64,000 nt of DNA from Sternotherus odoratus (Eukaryota > Chordata > Testudines > Kinosternidae): contig JAVMKO010000003.1 of the NCBI GenBank assembly GCA_032164245.1, positions 40,116,890-40,180,889 of the forward strand, given 5' to 3'. The position numbers and the translations under genes were made by a program. The notes under the pieces were generated by a model, which did no database searches, had not been told where the DNA came from, and worked only from the letters and a program-made list of their open reading frames with translations. Below are positions 49,051-59,889 of this stretch, piece after piece. How positions within the stretch are numbered: position 1 is the first letter of the stretch; the number at the start of each line of letters is the position of its first letter.

Positions 49051-50742
49051 TCCTTTCTGTTAAAGTCTAGACTACAGACAATCTCCACAAGGCAGCAAAC
49101 TAAGCTGTGGCCTGTGGGGAGATTACATGGGAGATTACATTTCCTGCAGCCCCAGCAATGTGGGGTCTTGATTTCCCTCTGCCTTGGGCTTTTCCAATGT
49201 TCTGATTACAACTTACTTTGCTCATCCAAAATGGTGTAATTTTGTCTTTTGTATTGTTTGGGTTTTTTGCAACCTTAACAATGATGCCACAAGGGTGTCC
49301 CAGTTTTTGATTTTAAAGGTGATTTACCCACATCAAGAAATAATGCAAATCTGAAAGAGGTTTTTTGTTCCTGTGAAAATTCAATACAAAAAAGGAAGCA
49401 TCTCTTTTCTTCTGTTTCTTCAAAAGTTTTTGGGGTTTTTGTCAAAACTGGAAATTTGCTACTATCATTTTGTGAAAAAAGCCATTCTTCATCGACATTT
49501 CTGAAACAAAAAAAGTCAGCCAGCTCTCCCCAGAAAGTCTCTCTTCTTCAGACACAATATACATGGCTAGATTTTCAAATGCTTAAAGGAAAGCCCCACA
49601 CATTTAAAAAATATTTGTTCCATGCTGAACAGTAGTATACCTCTACACATTAAAAATGTCCTTACATCCCAACACCTTCCATTTTCTCCTGAATTCAGAC
49701 TAATCTATACCTTACAGATTGATAGTGGGGTTTTGATTCACTAAATTACTCCCAAATGGTAATATAGTATTATTGACTTAATTTTGAGAATAAAAATACA
49801 AAGTGATCAAGTGTGCTGCTAATGAATATGAGAGCAGCCTTTATGACTCTTCTCTTTGCTGCCATGGACAGTTAGAAAACTTAGGCCATGTACTTGCAGG
49901 CGGCACCAATTGGCAAAGGGTGACTGGTTCCCTCATGGACTTTCACAATATCCTTCCTTCAGCTATTGAATGGCTAAGCCATGGAGATTAACACTTACAA
50001 ATTGAGCATCTATGTAGATGAAATTAAAATATATATTTGATAGCAAAAAAATACAACAACAGAGACTTAAGGTAGTTTGGTGACATATCATCTCCTTGTA
50101 CAATGCTGAGATGAGAAACTTAAATTTCTAAAAACTAGGAAATGCACAGTTAAATTTCCCAATATAACCTTAACTCTGCCTTCTTTTAGCAATACCGTTA
50201 ATGCACATACCTTTACTCTGCCAGTCCCATATTTGCTGAAATGTGGAAGATCTTCACCTCATATTACAACCCATTCACTCTCATCCACATTATTCCATCT
50301 ACCACTATAAAAGATCAAGGAGGAAAAGCCTTCTCTTGGTTCCCTGGAGCTGGTAGCAATCTGGGAATTATCTGCATATATTTCAGGTATAGTCAGATGC
50401 TAAGGGTAGAATGGTGGTGCCTATAATTGGATCTCCTTGGAAAGTTGTTTGTAATATGAGGTCATGTATGGATTACTTTGAAATGTGTGACAGAGCTGTG
50501 ATTATGATGCAAAGAAATCTGTGTTTTGTACAATGTGTGTGAGCAAAGGGAAGTACTGAATATGTACCTTCAGGATGCAGTATTTATCATGTCTCTTCAG
50601 AATTGTATAGGTTGCATCAGTTACAAGGCATATAGCTTTTATTACAAATGATATTGTCAGCAATAAAGTAGAATATGAGAGGATTCTAAAACTTTAATGA
50701 CAGTTAAATGAAAGTGTAGCTTGAGGTTGTATCCTGTGAATA
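49051..50742. other. AT-rich DNA, no gene recognised
   Basis: No frames with domains or termini. Confidence 0.4.
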
Positions 50743-50990
50743 AAGGTACATCTACATTTGAACTGGAACGTGTAATTCCCATCTTGTGCAGATATACCCA
50801 CATGAGATCAGCTTGAGATAGCATTCTAAAAACACCAGTGTAGCCAAGGCAGCACAGAAAGTGGCTCAAGCTAGCTGTTCAAGTACAAACCAGCCCAGAC
50901 CCTCTAGGTACACATCTGGATGCCTAACCTGAGACATGGCCAGCTACATCAATATTTTGAGAATGCTATCTGGAGTAGAGCTATACCATT
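50743..50990 (+). mobile_element. MITE fragment with ACATCTACA end
   Basis: The left end AAGGTACATCTACATTTGAAC leads into GATATACCCACATGAGATC, CACCAGTGTAGCCAAGGCAGC and CAAACCAGCCCAGACCCTCT. This order is known from a palindromic reptile MITE. The right end is degraded after about 50990. Confidence 0.6.
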
Positions 50991-53920
50991 GGCACCAAAT
51001 GGGCAACCTTAACCCTGCATTTTCTGGTAAGAGTTTTGTTCAACTCAGAATCCTGAGAGGAGATGATATAACACGAAGCAACCTTAACTCTGAATGAATG
51101 TTTTTTTTTTTCCCTTGACTTTTCTAATTTTTTGAATGGGAGTATAAATATTGTTGGCAGGAGTTAGTAGACATTTAGTCAGTTGTATATATCATGTCCC
51201 ACAATTAGCATACTGAGACAGCCACCATTCCCCTTAGCGCCTCCCCCCCCACTCCACAGCTCTGCTTCCGCACACTCTCCAGCCATGCCCATCACCCATT
51301 CAATGTGTACAGTTCCCTAAATATGTATTTAGGTGACTAAATTCAGGCACTTATAAGAATGAACATTTTGGTATTGCACAATTTACATCTGATTTTAAGA
51401 TCAAGTGAAAGGAAGAAAAATAGAATTCTAGAATAAAGAAACTCATCAAAATGCATTTTTAACACATATAGAGCCTCATCTTTTCAAAACAGTTGAGGAT
51501 AAATCCCAAAATGTCAGGGAAAGAATGGATGTTTCTGAGTGAATAAGCCCTTTTCATCTACAATTCTCTTAACCACCTCAGGGAGACTGAAAAAACCTCA
51601 TAATGATCTGTGTAACAGAGTTAAACCACCTCAACTGCCAACTACAATTTCAGAACAAATCACTAACCCAGTACAGCTGCTGTCATTTTCCAATCTGGTA
51701 TTGACAATTAAAGCCATTCCTTATAAAAATGCTCAATGCTGATCCTAATTACCATATTTGATGTAGTGGCTTTATTTAAATGGCAAAAGAAATGGCATTT
51801 TTTAAAAAGTCTACATGTAAAATTGCTTTGTTAGCGCCTAAATGTTAGGCTTAGGTGCCTAATTGCTACTTTTGATGTCACATCCCCTTTGTGAATCTCT
51901 TCCTTGGTGCTCAACATTTTTTTAAATCTTTCATACCCACCATCCTATGTCACTAAAAATAACCATTATCTCATCTTATGTGCAGTTTACAATAAGGCAC
52001 AAATAGCTAGGTTAAGAATAATATGAAATTGATATGACAGACAGAGCGGTGATGAAACAGATACACTGCTCTATACTTATGCCACTCCACTGTGATTAAA
52101 CATTGGAACCTATAGTTTTATTTAATGAAAGCACAGGAGAGGTTCAAAAGGTACAATATGAACAGAAATAGCATAACAACTGCTACCATATAATGTCATG
52201 TTTGGAGTATAATCCCTTTCCCATGGGAGCAGATATAGTCCTTGAAAAACATTGAGAATTTAAAGTTTGATTTTTTAGCACATTCTCCCTCAGAAGGATG
52301 GGGAGCTGAGCTTTCTAAAGTGGGAACGTATGTGGCCTAGAAATCTTGCAGAGGCCATTGAACCATGGCAAAAATGCTGGGCCACCCTCCAGTTCTCAAG
52401 TTTTTGCACTGCTCCCTGTGCTAACCTCCTCCCTGGCTTTATTCATGAGGACCTATAGACAATGTGATATATTATTTAAAGCAACAGATCATTATGGCCG
52501 TTAAGGTTTATCACATCAACAATGTTACCATAAAAGCTAATGTGAAATGAAATAAATGAAACAGGCCACGTTATTACCCTCTTTCTTCAGTGTAGAGGGG
52601 AGCGCAGAAGAACAGTTGGAAAATTGTGTGTAGGAGAAAGTTGGCTAAGAGTAGTATACTTTGGCATATGTAACTACCATCAGCACACCTGCATAAGCTA
52701 TGTAGACAGTGAAGTCACAAGATTAGGAATTGTAGCCAGGAAGAATAGTGTATAAGTGTAGGGAAAATAAGAAAGGTTTAATTGAGTTTTTGATCAGATT
52801 TTAAAAGTGCAATTCTACTCACATAAGAAAAAAAAATCACTGTAAACACTAGTTCCTTCCCATTGGTTTCCAGATGAAATTGGTTTAATTTATAAATTAA
52901 AATTATGTTGTGTTTTTCTCTTTGCTTTGTTGTTATTTGCTAGCCCTTCAAACACAGCCTGGGGTCTGAAAATCATGCTGATGCTTTCTTATGTAAAATT
53001 GTCTCTCAATGAAGATTCCACTGGCCAAATTCTGACTTTAGTTACACTTCCCTTATCCCTTTGAAGACACTGTGGTTATACTGATATATATGGGTAAAGT
53101 TCATCCCACTACTTAAAGATGAGAACAGAACTTGATTAATTCCATATTTGCAAATATTACAATTCCCATATGTAATTCAGGTCAGAATCTGATCTTGAAA
53201 GTGGCATTTACTTAACAGATGATGCAAGAATAGCAATGTAACCTATTTCCTTTTCCCAAGCTTTATTACTTTCAAAGGAGCTAAAGAAGTAAAAGCTAGT
53301 CAAAAATATTGTTGTCTCTGAAATTATAATGGAAGCAGATCTGTTGAGTGGCAAGGTGCCATTTTTCCGTTGCAACTTGAATTGTATTTCAGGCTTCCTC
53401 TCCCATTATAACATTTCTTTTAAGCAAAGTATTTTGCATGGAGCAGCCTATTATGCACTGAAGTCCTAAGTAAAACTGATGTAGGTGTACTGATTTTAAT
53501 GGATGAATTTAGCCTCCAGAATTTATTACAAATTTTTGTGGGACTGGGAGCAAAATTGATGACCCACCTTTCTAGAAGTAAGCCGGAAATGATGAATGGA
53601 CTGAACTCAAAATATAAACACAAAAATAAAATCCCACAAAACAAAGCCTTGCTCAGATTGAACATCTCTAAAAAGACTGAAAATTGTGAATGTGATGATG
53701 GAGTAAGCAGACATCAGCATTGGCCCCTACTAATTTAATCTTCGTGTTCTGTTTGGACATGAGGAGATTGGATAAGAAGCTGCAGTTTTTAACTTAAAAC
53801 TGCATGCACACTTATACTTCTGAGATGTTCAGATTACATCTTTAAGTGCAAATTAATATGGCAGAATTACCTGTTGCAGTTGACTGATTCACTATGAAGT
53901 GTAACAAATGTACTAGAGAG
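50991..53920. other. AT-rich DNA, no gene recognised
   Basis: Frames at 51539-51742, 53420-53665 and 53499-53738 are short and without domains. A C-rich patch lies at about 51240-51290. Confidence 0.4.
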
Positions 53921-54010
53921 TCAAGGTGGGTGAGGTAGCATATTTTAGAGAAAGATTGTCTCTTTCACCAACAGAAGTTGTGTCTCACCCACCTGGTCTC
54001 TCTATACTTC
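53921..54010. repeat. Short interspersed repeat with inverted edges
   Basis: GAGAGTCAAGGTGGGTGAGG on the left is matched by an inverted CTCACCCACCTGGTCTCTC on the right, with TTTCACCAACAGAAGTTG between. This motif set is a frequent reptile interspersed repeat. Confidence 0.5.
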
Positions 54011-55307
54011 TGGCTTATGTTTTTCAGCACTCCAAGGTGCTGGGATATAAATTTTTGAGGTCAGCCTATGAATTGCCTGCTAAGAAGAGAGATTGGGTTG
54101 GGCTCTATATCAATTTGTCAAAATACTAACATGACCCTCATCGCCATTGGATCTGAGCATCCTCCATTCTTTAAAGGCAGTGACTGCTTTTGATGTGTCT
54201 CCATGGAAGTACAGGGCACATGAAAGCAGTCATTGCTTGTGTGACTTGTATCTTCAGGCCACCTGGCAGCACGTAGAGCTTTCATTGTGTTTCAGGAGAC
54301 CTGGTTTGGTATTAGTAAGCAAACTCTTTGAGACTAAAACATAACTGCTGTGGACTGTCTCCACCAATGTTATGTACTCTGCACTAAAATAGACTTGAAT
54401 GAGAAGGGAAAAGGAATATCATAATCACCAATTCTTAACAACTTCATTTTAAAATGAAAGGGAAAAACCTCGATTTTAATAGTAGTCTGTACTAGAACTC
54501 ACTGTCTCAGAGAGCCCCTGCAGGCAGGAAGGTACTTGACAGGTAGGCATCTTCTTCCCCCCTCCTTCCCCAATCCCTTCAAATACTCCTTCACTTGGGC
54601 TGAAAATACCCCATCTCAGGGTAATTTAAATATCTGAAAGACACCAACTAAATTCCCAAATCATAACTCAAAACACTCCTGGCTCTGCTGTATTTGTCAC
54701 CACTGACTCTGCTTCATTCCCAAATCTTCCCTTTAGTTGGAGGGCTTCTTGGCTTATCCCCATCATTCCTCATAGAGCTCAAAGACTCAAAGCAATGATT
54801 TAAAAAAGTTTACCCATGCTGGATTTACTATAAATCTCATATCCCTCCTGGGATCTGTCCCAGCTCCCTGCTTCTTTTACAGGACAGTTGCCACAAGGCT
54901 AATACCCTGGGCCTTCATTTATCCCAGCACTACAGAAATTGACAGGAAACATCCACTCTGCAAGTCCTTGGCTTCCATCAACTAAGATGGATGAAAGTAG
55001 TATATCTCCCCACACCAGATGTTACCCTGCCCAAAGTCAGGCCTAGTCAGAGTAGTAGCTGTTGAGTCACAAGAGGATGGAGACCCTATTCCTTAAAAGG
55101 GATCAGTCACCCTGTGAAACAGTCCTATACTTGGAAGCATTAGAGCATACAGACTATTGCTGTTGTGTACTGGATTAAATTCTGACAGGTTATTTTTTTT
55201 TATAATTACAAGTAAAAAATAGTGAGAGAAAGAGCTAATGTTCCTGTTGATTATGGGTGAAGTACATACTTTGCTCTCTGATTATGTTATTACTGTATTG
55301 GCATATC
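54011..55307. other. Noncoding DNA 5' of the Harbinger element
   Basis: No gene or element ends were recognised. The TAA at 55308-55310 is the left target duplication of the transposon. Confidence 0.45.
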
Positions 55308-55731
55308 TAAGGGCATGTCTTCACTACCACTTTAAATCGATGTTAACGACGTTATGTCGAAGTAAACGTGTACCTGTCTTCACATACATGCCCTTAACGT
55401 CGATGTAAAGGGCCTTAAAGATCGATCTTGGCACTCCAGCCTAACCAGTGGCATAAGGCTAATCTCGACGTTCCAAGCTCGACTGTGGGCTAGTGAAGAC
55501 GGAACCCGACATTAATAGCCTCCAGAGGCTGTCCCACAATGCTCCATTCTGACCGCTCTGGACTGCCTCACTACTGCTCCACTGTGACCGCTCTGCACTG
55601 CACTCTGAACTCGCTGCTCTGGCCAGGTAGATAAGACCCGGGAACATTTGAATGCCATTTCCTGTTTGGTCAGCGTGGCCAGCTCACCTGAACTGATCAG
55701 TCGCCATTCAGAGCAATCAGCACTAGCCGCC

Positions 55732-57873
55732 ATGCAGAGCTCAGCATCACAGGAATCCATGATGAGCTCATCTACCCTGGAGACCAGCCAGAGGAGAAGA
55801 GCTCCAGCATGGTCCACTCGTGAGGTGCTGGATCTCATCGCTATCTGGGGAGAGGAATCCGTGATGTTGGAACTCCGCAACAACAAACGGAATGCCAACA
55901 CCTACGGAAGAGTCTCCAAGGCCATGCTGGAAAGGGGCCACAACAGGGACACCACACAGTGCCGCGTGAAAATTAAGGAGCTGCGGCAATCTTTCCAGAA
56001 AGCCAAGGAGGCAAACGGGCGATCAGGGGGCGCGCCACGGACATGCAGGTTCTACAATGAACTAAATGCCATAATGGGGGGCGCCCCCACCACCATCGCG
56101 CCGGTGTGCGTGGACTCCACCGATGGGATCATCGTCAGGGAGGAGACTGATTCCGAGGAGGACGAGCATGAAGAAGAAAATCTCACAGAGCAGCAGGAGC
56201 CCAGCGGAGAACCCTTGTACCCAGAGAGCCAGGAGCTGTTTGTCACCCTGGAGCCAGTACCCTCCCAAGCCTCCCAGGGGGGTAAGTGTTTCTTTTTTAA
56301 GGGATTACATGACGCGTGATTTTGTAAAGGAAGCATTTATTAATGAGTAACTTGCCCTAAGGACTTAGCGTGCTTTCATTGCTGGTCAATTTCTACTCAA
56401 AGAGTTTGTCAATATACTCCGGGATTGACCATAAGTCCTCCGCGGACATTTCAATGAAGCTCTCCAGGAGGTAGCGATGAATCCAGCGCAGCAGATTTCT
56501 GGGGAGAGCTGCCTTATCTGGTCCCCCGTGATAGGACACCAACCCACGCCACGAAAGTAGTAGGTTGTCTGGTATCATTGAGCAGGCCAGCATTGCGGCG
56601 TATGGACCAGGACTTTGCATGGACTCAAGGAGCATGCGCTCCCTATCTCTCCGAGAAATTCTCAGCAAAGTGATGTCATTCAGGGTTGCCTGTTTGAGAT
56701 ACGGACTGCAATTAGTCGGGAGATAAAGAGTCCCAGCTGCAAAGTTCTCTTTTCTGCTGAGGACCGACGAACCGAGCACCCCCCCCCACGAACGCTGACC
56801 GCCGCCCCCCCCCCCCCAGCCCGTAGCGTTAGCTGGCAGGGAATCCGAGCCGTCTGCACGCGGTCTGAAGAGCCCCAAAAAGACCTTAGCCCTTAGCGAG
56901 AGATTTTTTGGCATTTGCTTTGCAGTTTGCGGTTTCAGTGGGAGCCAGCCACGCGGTGGGGGGAAGGGGGCGGGGTTACTCTACAGTATGCAAGCGCCAC
57001 TTTTAACTTACCATGGCCGGCTGCACGGTGATTTCAGAAGCCGTCTTGGGCTGAGGCACGCATATGTGTCTGAGATGCTCTGAATTTTCTGAGAGCTTGT
57101 CAGTCAGTTTTAGGTGTACAACATGACCTTGTACAGAAATCATATCAGGCCTCTGAATACTGAGGTTGCAAATGGAATACTACTCCCATTGTGTACCGTC
57201 CGAGACTGCCTCCTAACCTTGAATGTATCTGTCTCATAACTTTCAAACTTTCTTTTTCCCACACTTGCCCACAGATGAACAACAAGTATCTCACAACCCC
57301 CCTGCCTCCTCATCACGCCGTGCACCGCAGATAAGAAAGCGTAAAAAGAAAACGCGAACGCGCGATGAGATGTTTACTGAACTCGTGGAGAACTCGCGTG
57401 CTGAGGCAGCCCGCCAGACGGACTGGAGGGAAAGAATGATAGAGGCAAGGGATCGAGAGATTCAGGCAAGGGATCGAGAGATTCAGGCAAGGGATCAAGA
57501 GAGAGAGGAAAGGAAGCGAGAGAGAGAGGCAAGGGATCGAGAGAGAGAGGCAAGGAATCGAGAGAGGCAGGAATGGAGAGCCGCTGAACAAAAGAGGGTA
57601 GAACGTGAGGAAAGACGCATGGATGCTTTCCTCCGCATAATGGAGGACCAGAGCGACATGCTGCGATCTCTGGTGGAGCTGCAGCATGACCAAAGACCAC
57701 CTCTGCAGCCCCTGTGTAACCACCTCCCCCCCTCCCCAACTCCCATAGCTTCCCCACCCAGACGCGGGTTGAGAACACGGGGGGGCAAGCTCCGTGGGCC
57801 GCTCCACTCTACCCCACAAGCCAGCAGAAGCAGCAGCAGCAGCAGCAGGCTGACATTCTCGGAAAACTTTTGA
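55732..57873 (+). CDS. Myb/SANT-like (trihelix) Harbinger DNA-binding protein, two exons
   Basis: In PIF/Harbinger elements a Myb-like protein binds the transposase, takes it to the nucleus and recruits it to the transposon ends. Exon 1 is 55732-56281 and exon 2 is 57275-57873. The junction (G|GTAAGT donor, TTGCCCACAG acceptor) keeps the frame and gives 382 aa. I chose the ATG at 55732 because GCCGCCATG is an ideal Kozak context and because the reptile proteins I know of this kind begin MQSS; an in-frame ATG at 55648 would add 28 aa. Residues about 22-118 form the Myb/SANT-like domain (RRRAPAWSTREVLDLIAIWG, QCRVKIKELRQSFQKAKEA, CRFYNELNAI). An acidic stretch follows at about 136-156. Exon 2 has a basic RKRKKKTR signal and a coiled coil of RDREIQA heptads, then a proline-rich tail ending RLTFSENF. 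AATAAA lies at 58012. The frame is intact. Confidence 0.9.
56336..56341 (-). promoter_or_regulatory. PolyA signal for the intronic antisense ORF
   Basis: Minus-strand AATAAA, just past the stop of the 173-codon ORF and within the sense intron of the Myb-like gene. Confidence 0.5.
56393..56914 (-). CDS. Unrecognised 173-codon antisense ORF inside the intron
   Basis: I do not recognise this protein. It lies opposite the Myb-like gene's intron, so it is not the shadow of a coding exon. Its composition is protein-like: two basic N-terminal stretches, a glycine run (encoded by the C tract), then about 90 residues rich in Leu, Trp, Arg and Glu. Notable segments are ISRRDRERMLLESMQS, SWRGLVSYHGGPDKAALPRN and WIHRYLLESFIEMSAEDLW. 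There are no obvious membrane segments. A minus-strand AATAAA lies 51 bp past the stop (56336-56341), which supports an expressed gene. It may be a third Harbinger protein, or a captured sequence. Upstream exons are possible, since the Met at 56914 has an unremarkable context. Confidence 0.55.
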   Translation of the reverse strand: MPKNLSLRAKVFLGLFRPRADGSDSLPANATGWGGGGGGQRSWGGVLGSSVLSRKENFAAGTLYLPTNCSPYLKQATLNDITLLRISRRDRERMLLESMQSPGPYAAMLACSMIPDNLLLSWRGLVSYHGGPDKAALPRNLLRWIHRYLLESFIEMSAEDLWSIPEYIDKLFE

Positions 57874-58011
57874 AAGCTGCTGAGTCTTGCCAACCCCTCC
57901 TCTCCACCCTTCCCACCCCCCCCTCCTTTGCCCGCTCCTCCCCACTGCGACTCCAGGATCCCTCCAGGATACCAAGACAGTGATCCCCTGTATTTGTATT
58001 TCCGAGTAACC

Positions 58012-58017
58012 AATAAA
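58012..58017 (+). promoter_or_regulatory. PolyA signal of the Myb-like gene
   Basis: Plus-strand AATAAA, 138 bp after the stop at 57873. Confidence 0.7.
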
Positions 58018-58043
58018 GGAACCATGATTTTTCAAACAGTGAT

Positions 58044-58049
58044 TTTATT
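58044..58049 (-). promoter_or_regulatory. PolyA signal of the transposase gene
   Basis: Minus-strand AATAAA, 101 bp past the transposase stop and 26 bp from the opposite-strand signal at 58012-58017. The two transcripts therefore converge and probably overlap slightly. Confidence 0.7.
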
Positions 58050-58150
58050 TTCTCTGCAAGCATGGGGAGGGAGGAGGGAAAGCATGGGGAGGGGGGAGGG
58101 AAAGAGGGTTCAAGGGCAGCAGGCTTACAGCACAGCAAGGGAGCAGATTC

Positions 58151-59527
58151 TCAAACGCCATCTCGGGCACTGATAAAACTGTCTTTCAAGGCGTCCCTGA
58201 GGCGCAGGGCCTCACGGTGGGCTCTTTTACTTTCCCTGCTGTGTGGCTGCTCATAAGTAGCAGAAAGTAAATTTGCCTCTGCCTCCCAGCCCGCCATAAA
58301 CGTTTCCCCCTTGCTCTCACAGATATTGTGGAGCACAGAGCAAGCAGCAATAACAATGGGGATATTTCTCTCGCGGATGTCTGAGCGTATCAGTAAGGAA
58401 CGCCATCTCCCTTTCAAGCGGCCAAATGCACATTCTACGGCCATTCTGCACTTGCTCAGCCTGTAGTTGAACAGCTCCTGACCCCTGTCCAGGGCTCCTG
58501 TGTAGGGCTTCATAAGCCAGGGCATTAGGGGGTAGGCTGGGTCCCCAATGATCACGATCGGCATTTCGACCCCCCCCACGGAAATTTTCTGGTCGGGGAA
58601 GAAAGTGCCTTGCTGCAGCTGTCTAAAAACCCTAGAGTTCCTGAACACTCGAGCGTCATGAAGCTTTCCCGGCCACCCCACGTACAGGTCGGTGAAACGT
58701 CCCTTGTGGTCAACCACTGCTTGCATGACCATTGAGTAATATCCCTTCCGGTTTCTGTACTCGGCGGCCTCGTGGTCCGGTGCCAGGATAGGGATATGAG
58801 TCCCATCTATAGCCCCACCACAGTTAGGGAATCCCATGGCGGCAAAGCCATCTATTGTGGCTTGCAGGTTTCCGAGGTTTATAACCCGGTGTAGCAGCCG
58901 CTCGACGATTGCCCTGCTTACTTGCATCACAGCAAAGCCCACTGTAGACCTACCCACCCCAAACTGATTCGCGACTGACCGGTAGCTGTCTGGCGTTGCA
59001 AGCTTCCAGAGGGCTATCGCCACTCGCTTCTCCACTGTAAGGGCCGCTCTCATTTTGGTATTCCTGCGCTGGAGGGCCGGGGACAGCAAGTCACAAAGTT
59101 CCATGAAGGTGCCCTTTCGCATGCGGAAGTTTCTGAGCCACTGGGAGTCATCCCAGACCCGCAGCACTATGCGGTCCCACCAGTCTGTGCTTGTTTCCCT
59201 GGCCCAGAATCGGCGTTCGATGGCATGAGCCTGCCCCATTGCCACCATTTTTGACAGATTGTCAGTCGCCCTACTTGCAAAAACGGCAGTGTCCCTGTCG
59301 TCCCCGCTGTGCACGTCAGTGTCCCTGTCGTCCCCGCTGTGCACGTCCGTGTCCCTGTCGTCCCCGCTGTCCTCGTCCATCTCCTCCTCACTGTCATCGG
59401 GTTCCAGAAAGCGCGGTTCTCCCCGGATCGCATTCCTCCTCTGCAGACGGTGCAGCAGGAACTCAGCAACCGTGATCGAGGTCCTCACAACAGCCATTAC
59501 TGCAGCCGTGGTGTCAGCGGGCTCCAT
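58151..59527 (-). CDS. HARBI1-like: HARBI1-type PIF/Harbinger DDE transposase
   Basis: Cuts and rejoins DNA at the transposon ends, acting with the Myb-like protein in the nucleus. The frame is 458 aa, a single uninterrupted exon, somewhat longer than typical HARBI1 (about 350 aa) because of an acidic N-terminal extension. That extension holds three SGDDRDTDVH-type repeats (residues about 54-83). A helix-turn-helix-like segment lies at about 165-205 (TVEKRVAIALWKLATPDSYR, VGRSTVGFAV). DDE-family motifs are present: D241 in GAIDGTHIPI, D291 in GKLHDARVF, a conserved GDPAYPL at 328-334, and E365 in VECAFGRLKGRWR. No stop or shift is visible. The minus-strand ATG at 59527 fits the first residues MEPADTTAAV, with the 3' signal AATAAA at 58049-58044. 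The ORF looks competent, but activity is not shown by sequence. Confidence 0.95.
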   Translation of the reverse strand: MEPADTTAAVMAVVRTSITVAEFLLHRLQRRNAIRGEPRFLEPDDSEEEMDEDSGDDRDTDVHSGDDRDTDVHSGDDRDTAVFASRATDNLSKMVAMGQAHAIERRFWARETSTDWWDRIVLRVWDDSQWLRNFRMRKGTFMELCDLLSPALQRRNTKMRAALTVEKRVAIALWKLATPDSYRSVANQFGVGRSTVGFAVMQVSRAIVERLLHRVINLGNLQATIDGFAAMGFPNCGGAIDGTHIPILAPDHEAAEYRNRKGYYSMVMQAVVDHKGRFTDLYVGWPGKLHDARVFRNSRVFRQLQQGTFFPDQKISVGGVEMPIVIIGDPAYPLMPWLMKPYTGALDRGQELFNYRLSKCRMAVECAFGRLKGRWRSLLIRSDIRERNIPIVIAACSVLHNICESKGETFMAGWEAEANLLSATYEQPHSRESKRAHREALRLRDALKDSFISARDGV

Positions 59528-59889
59528 GCTTGCAATGCTATGGCGTTAGTTCGGCGGGGAAAGGGCGCGAATTATGGGATGCCTACCCACAGGGCACCGC
59601 TTGTAATGGGGGTGGGCGGCGCGGAAAAAGGGCGCGAAATTTGGAAATGCCTACCCACAATGCTGCACTCGAAATGGTGCCTGCTGGGGGATCAGGGAAC
59701 TGTGGGATAGGTACCCAGAGTGCAACGCATGTCATGTCGACGCCTGCAAAAGTTTTGCAGACAGACACTGTCGACTTGCTGTGCTTAGCTGTGCGTAGTG
59801 AAGACAGACAACATCGACTGTATGCCGTCGCGTTCACAAGATCGACATAAAGGAAATCGAACTAATGCTGTAGTGAAGACATACCTTAA

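Larger units (their letters stand above)
56282..57274 (+). other. Intron of the Myb-like gene
   Basis: A 993-bp GT-AG intron. The donor GTAAGTG at 56282 is strong, and the acceptor has a pyrimidine tract (TTTCTTTTTCCCACACTTGCCCACAG). Exon phases match: one base is left from exon 1 and two are taken from exon 2, giving GAT. Two C tracts lie near 56780 and 56805. The intron hosts an antisense ORF. Confidence 0.85.
55311..59886. mobile_element. Complete autonomous-type PIF/Harbinger transposon
   Basis: The 4576-bp element is flanked by TAA at 55308-55310 and 59887-59889, the 3-bp TWA duplication typical of PIF/Harbinger. The ends are GGGCATGTCTTCACTAC and, inverted, AGGTATGTCTTCACTAC. It carries a Myb/SANT-like gene (+), a HARBI1-type transposase gene (-) and a third ORF (-) inside the intron of the first. 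The motif TGTCTTCAC recurs near each end: 55316 and 55375 on the left; 59798 and 59873 (as GTGAAGACA) on the right; a further GTGAAGACG lies at 55493. All frames are open, which suggests recent insertion or recent activity. Functionality is inferred, not shown. Confidence 0.95.

Noticed and set aside
48281..49239. Serine/proline-rich ORFs of 151 and 234 codons
   Set aside because: They lie in a polypyrimidine tract that lacks stop codons by composition.
53926..54344. Two adjacent plus ORFs
   Set aside because: They overlap an interspersed repeat and flanking noncoding DNA, with no domain.
55648..55731. An N-terminal extension of the Myb-like protein from the ATG at 55648
   Set aside because: The downstream ATG at 55732 has an ideal GCCGCC context and matches the start of related proteins I know, so the extension is probably 5' leader.
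57313..58138. Minus-strand ORFs of 109-240 codons
   Set aside because: They are antisense shadows of the Myb-like exon 2 and the GC-rich spacer; repeats in the sense frame create them.
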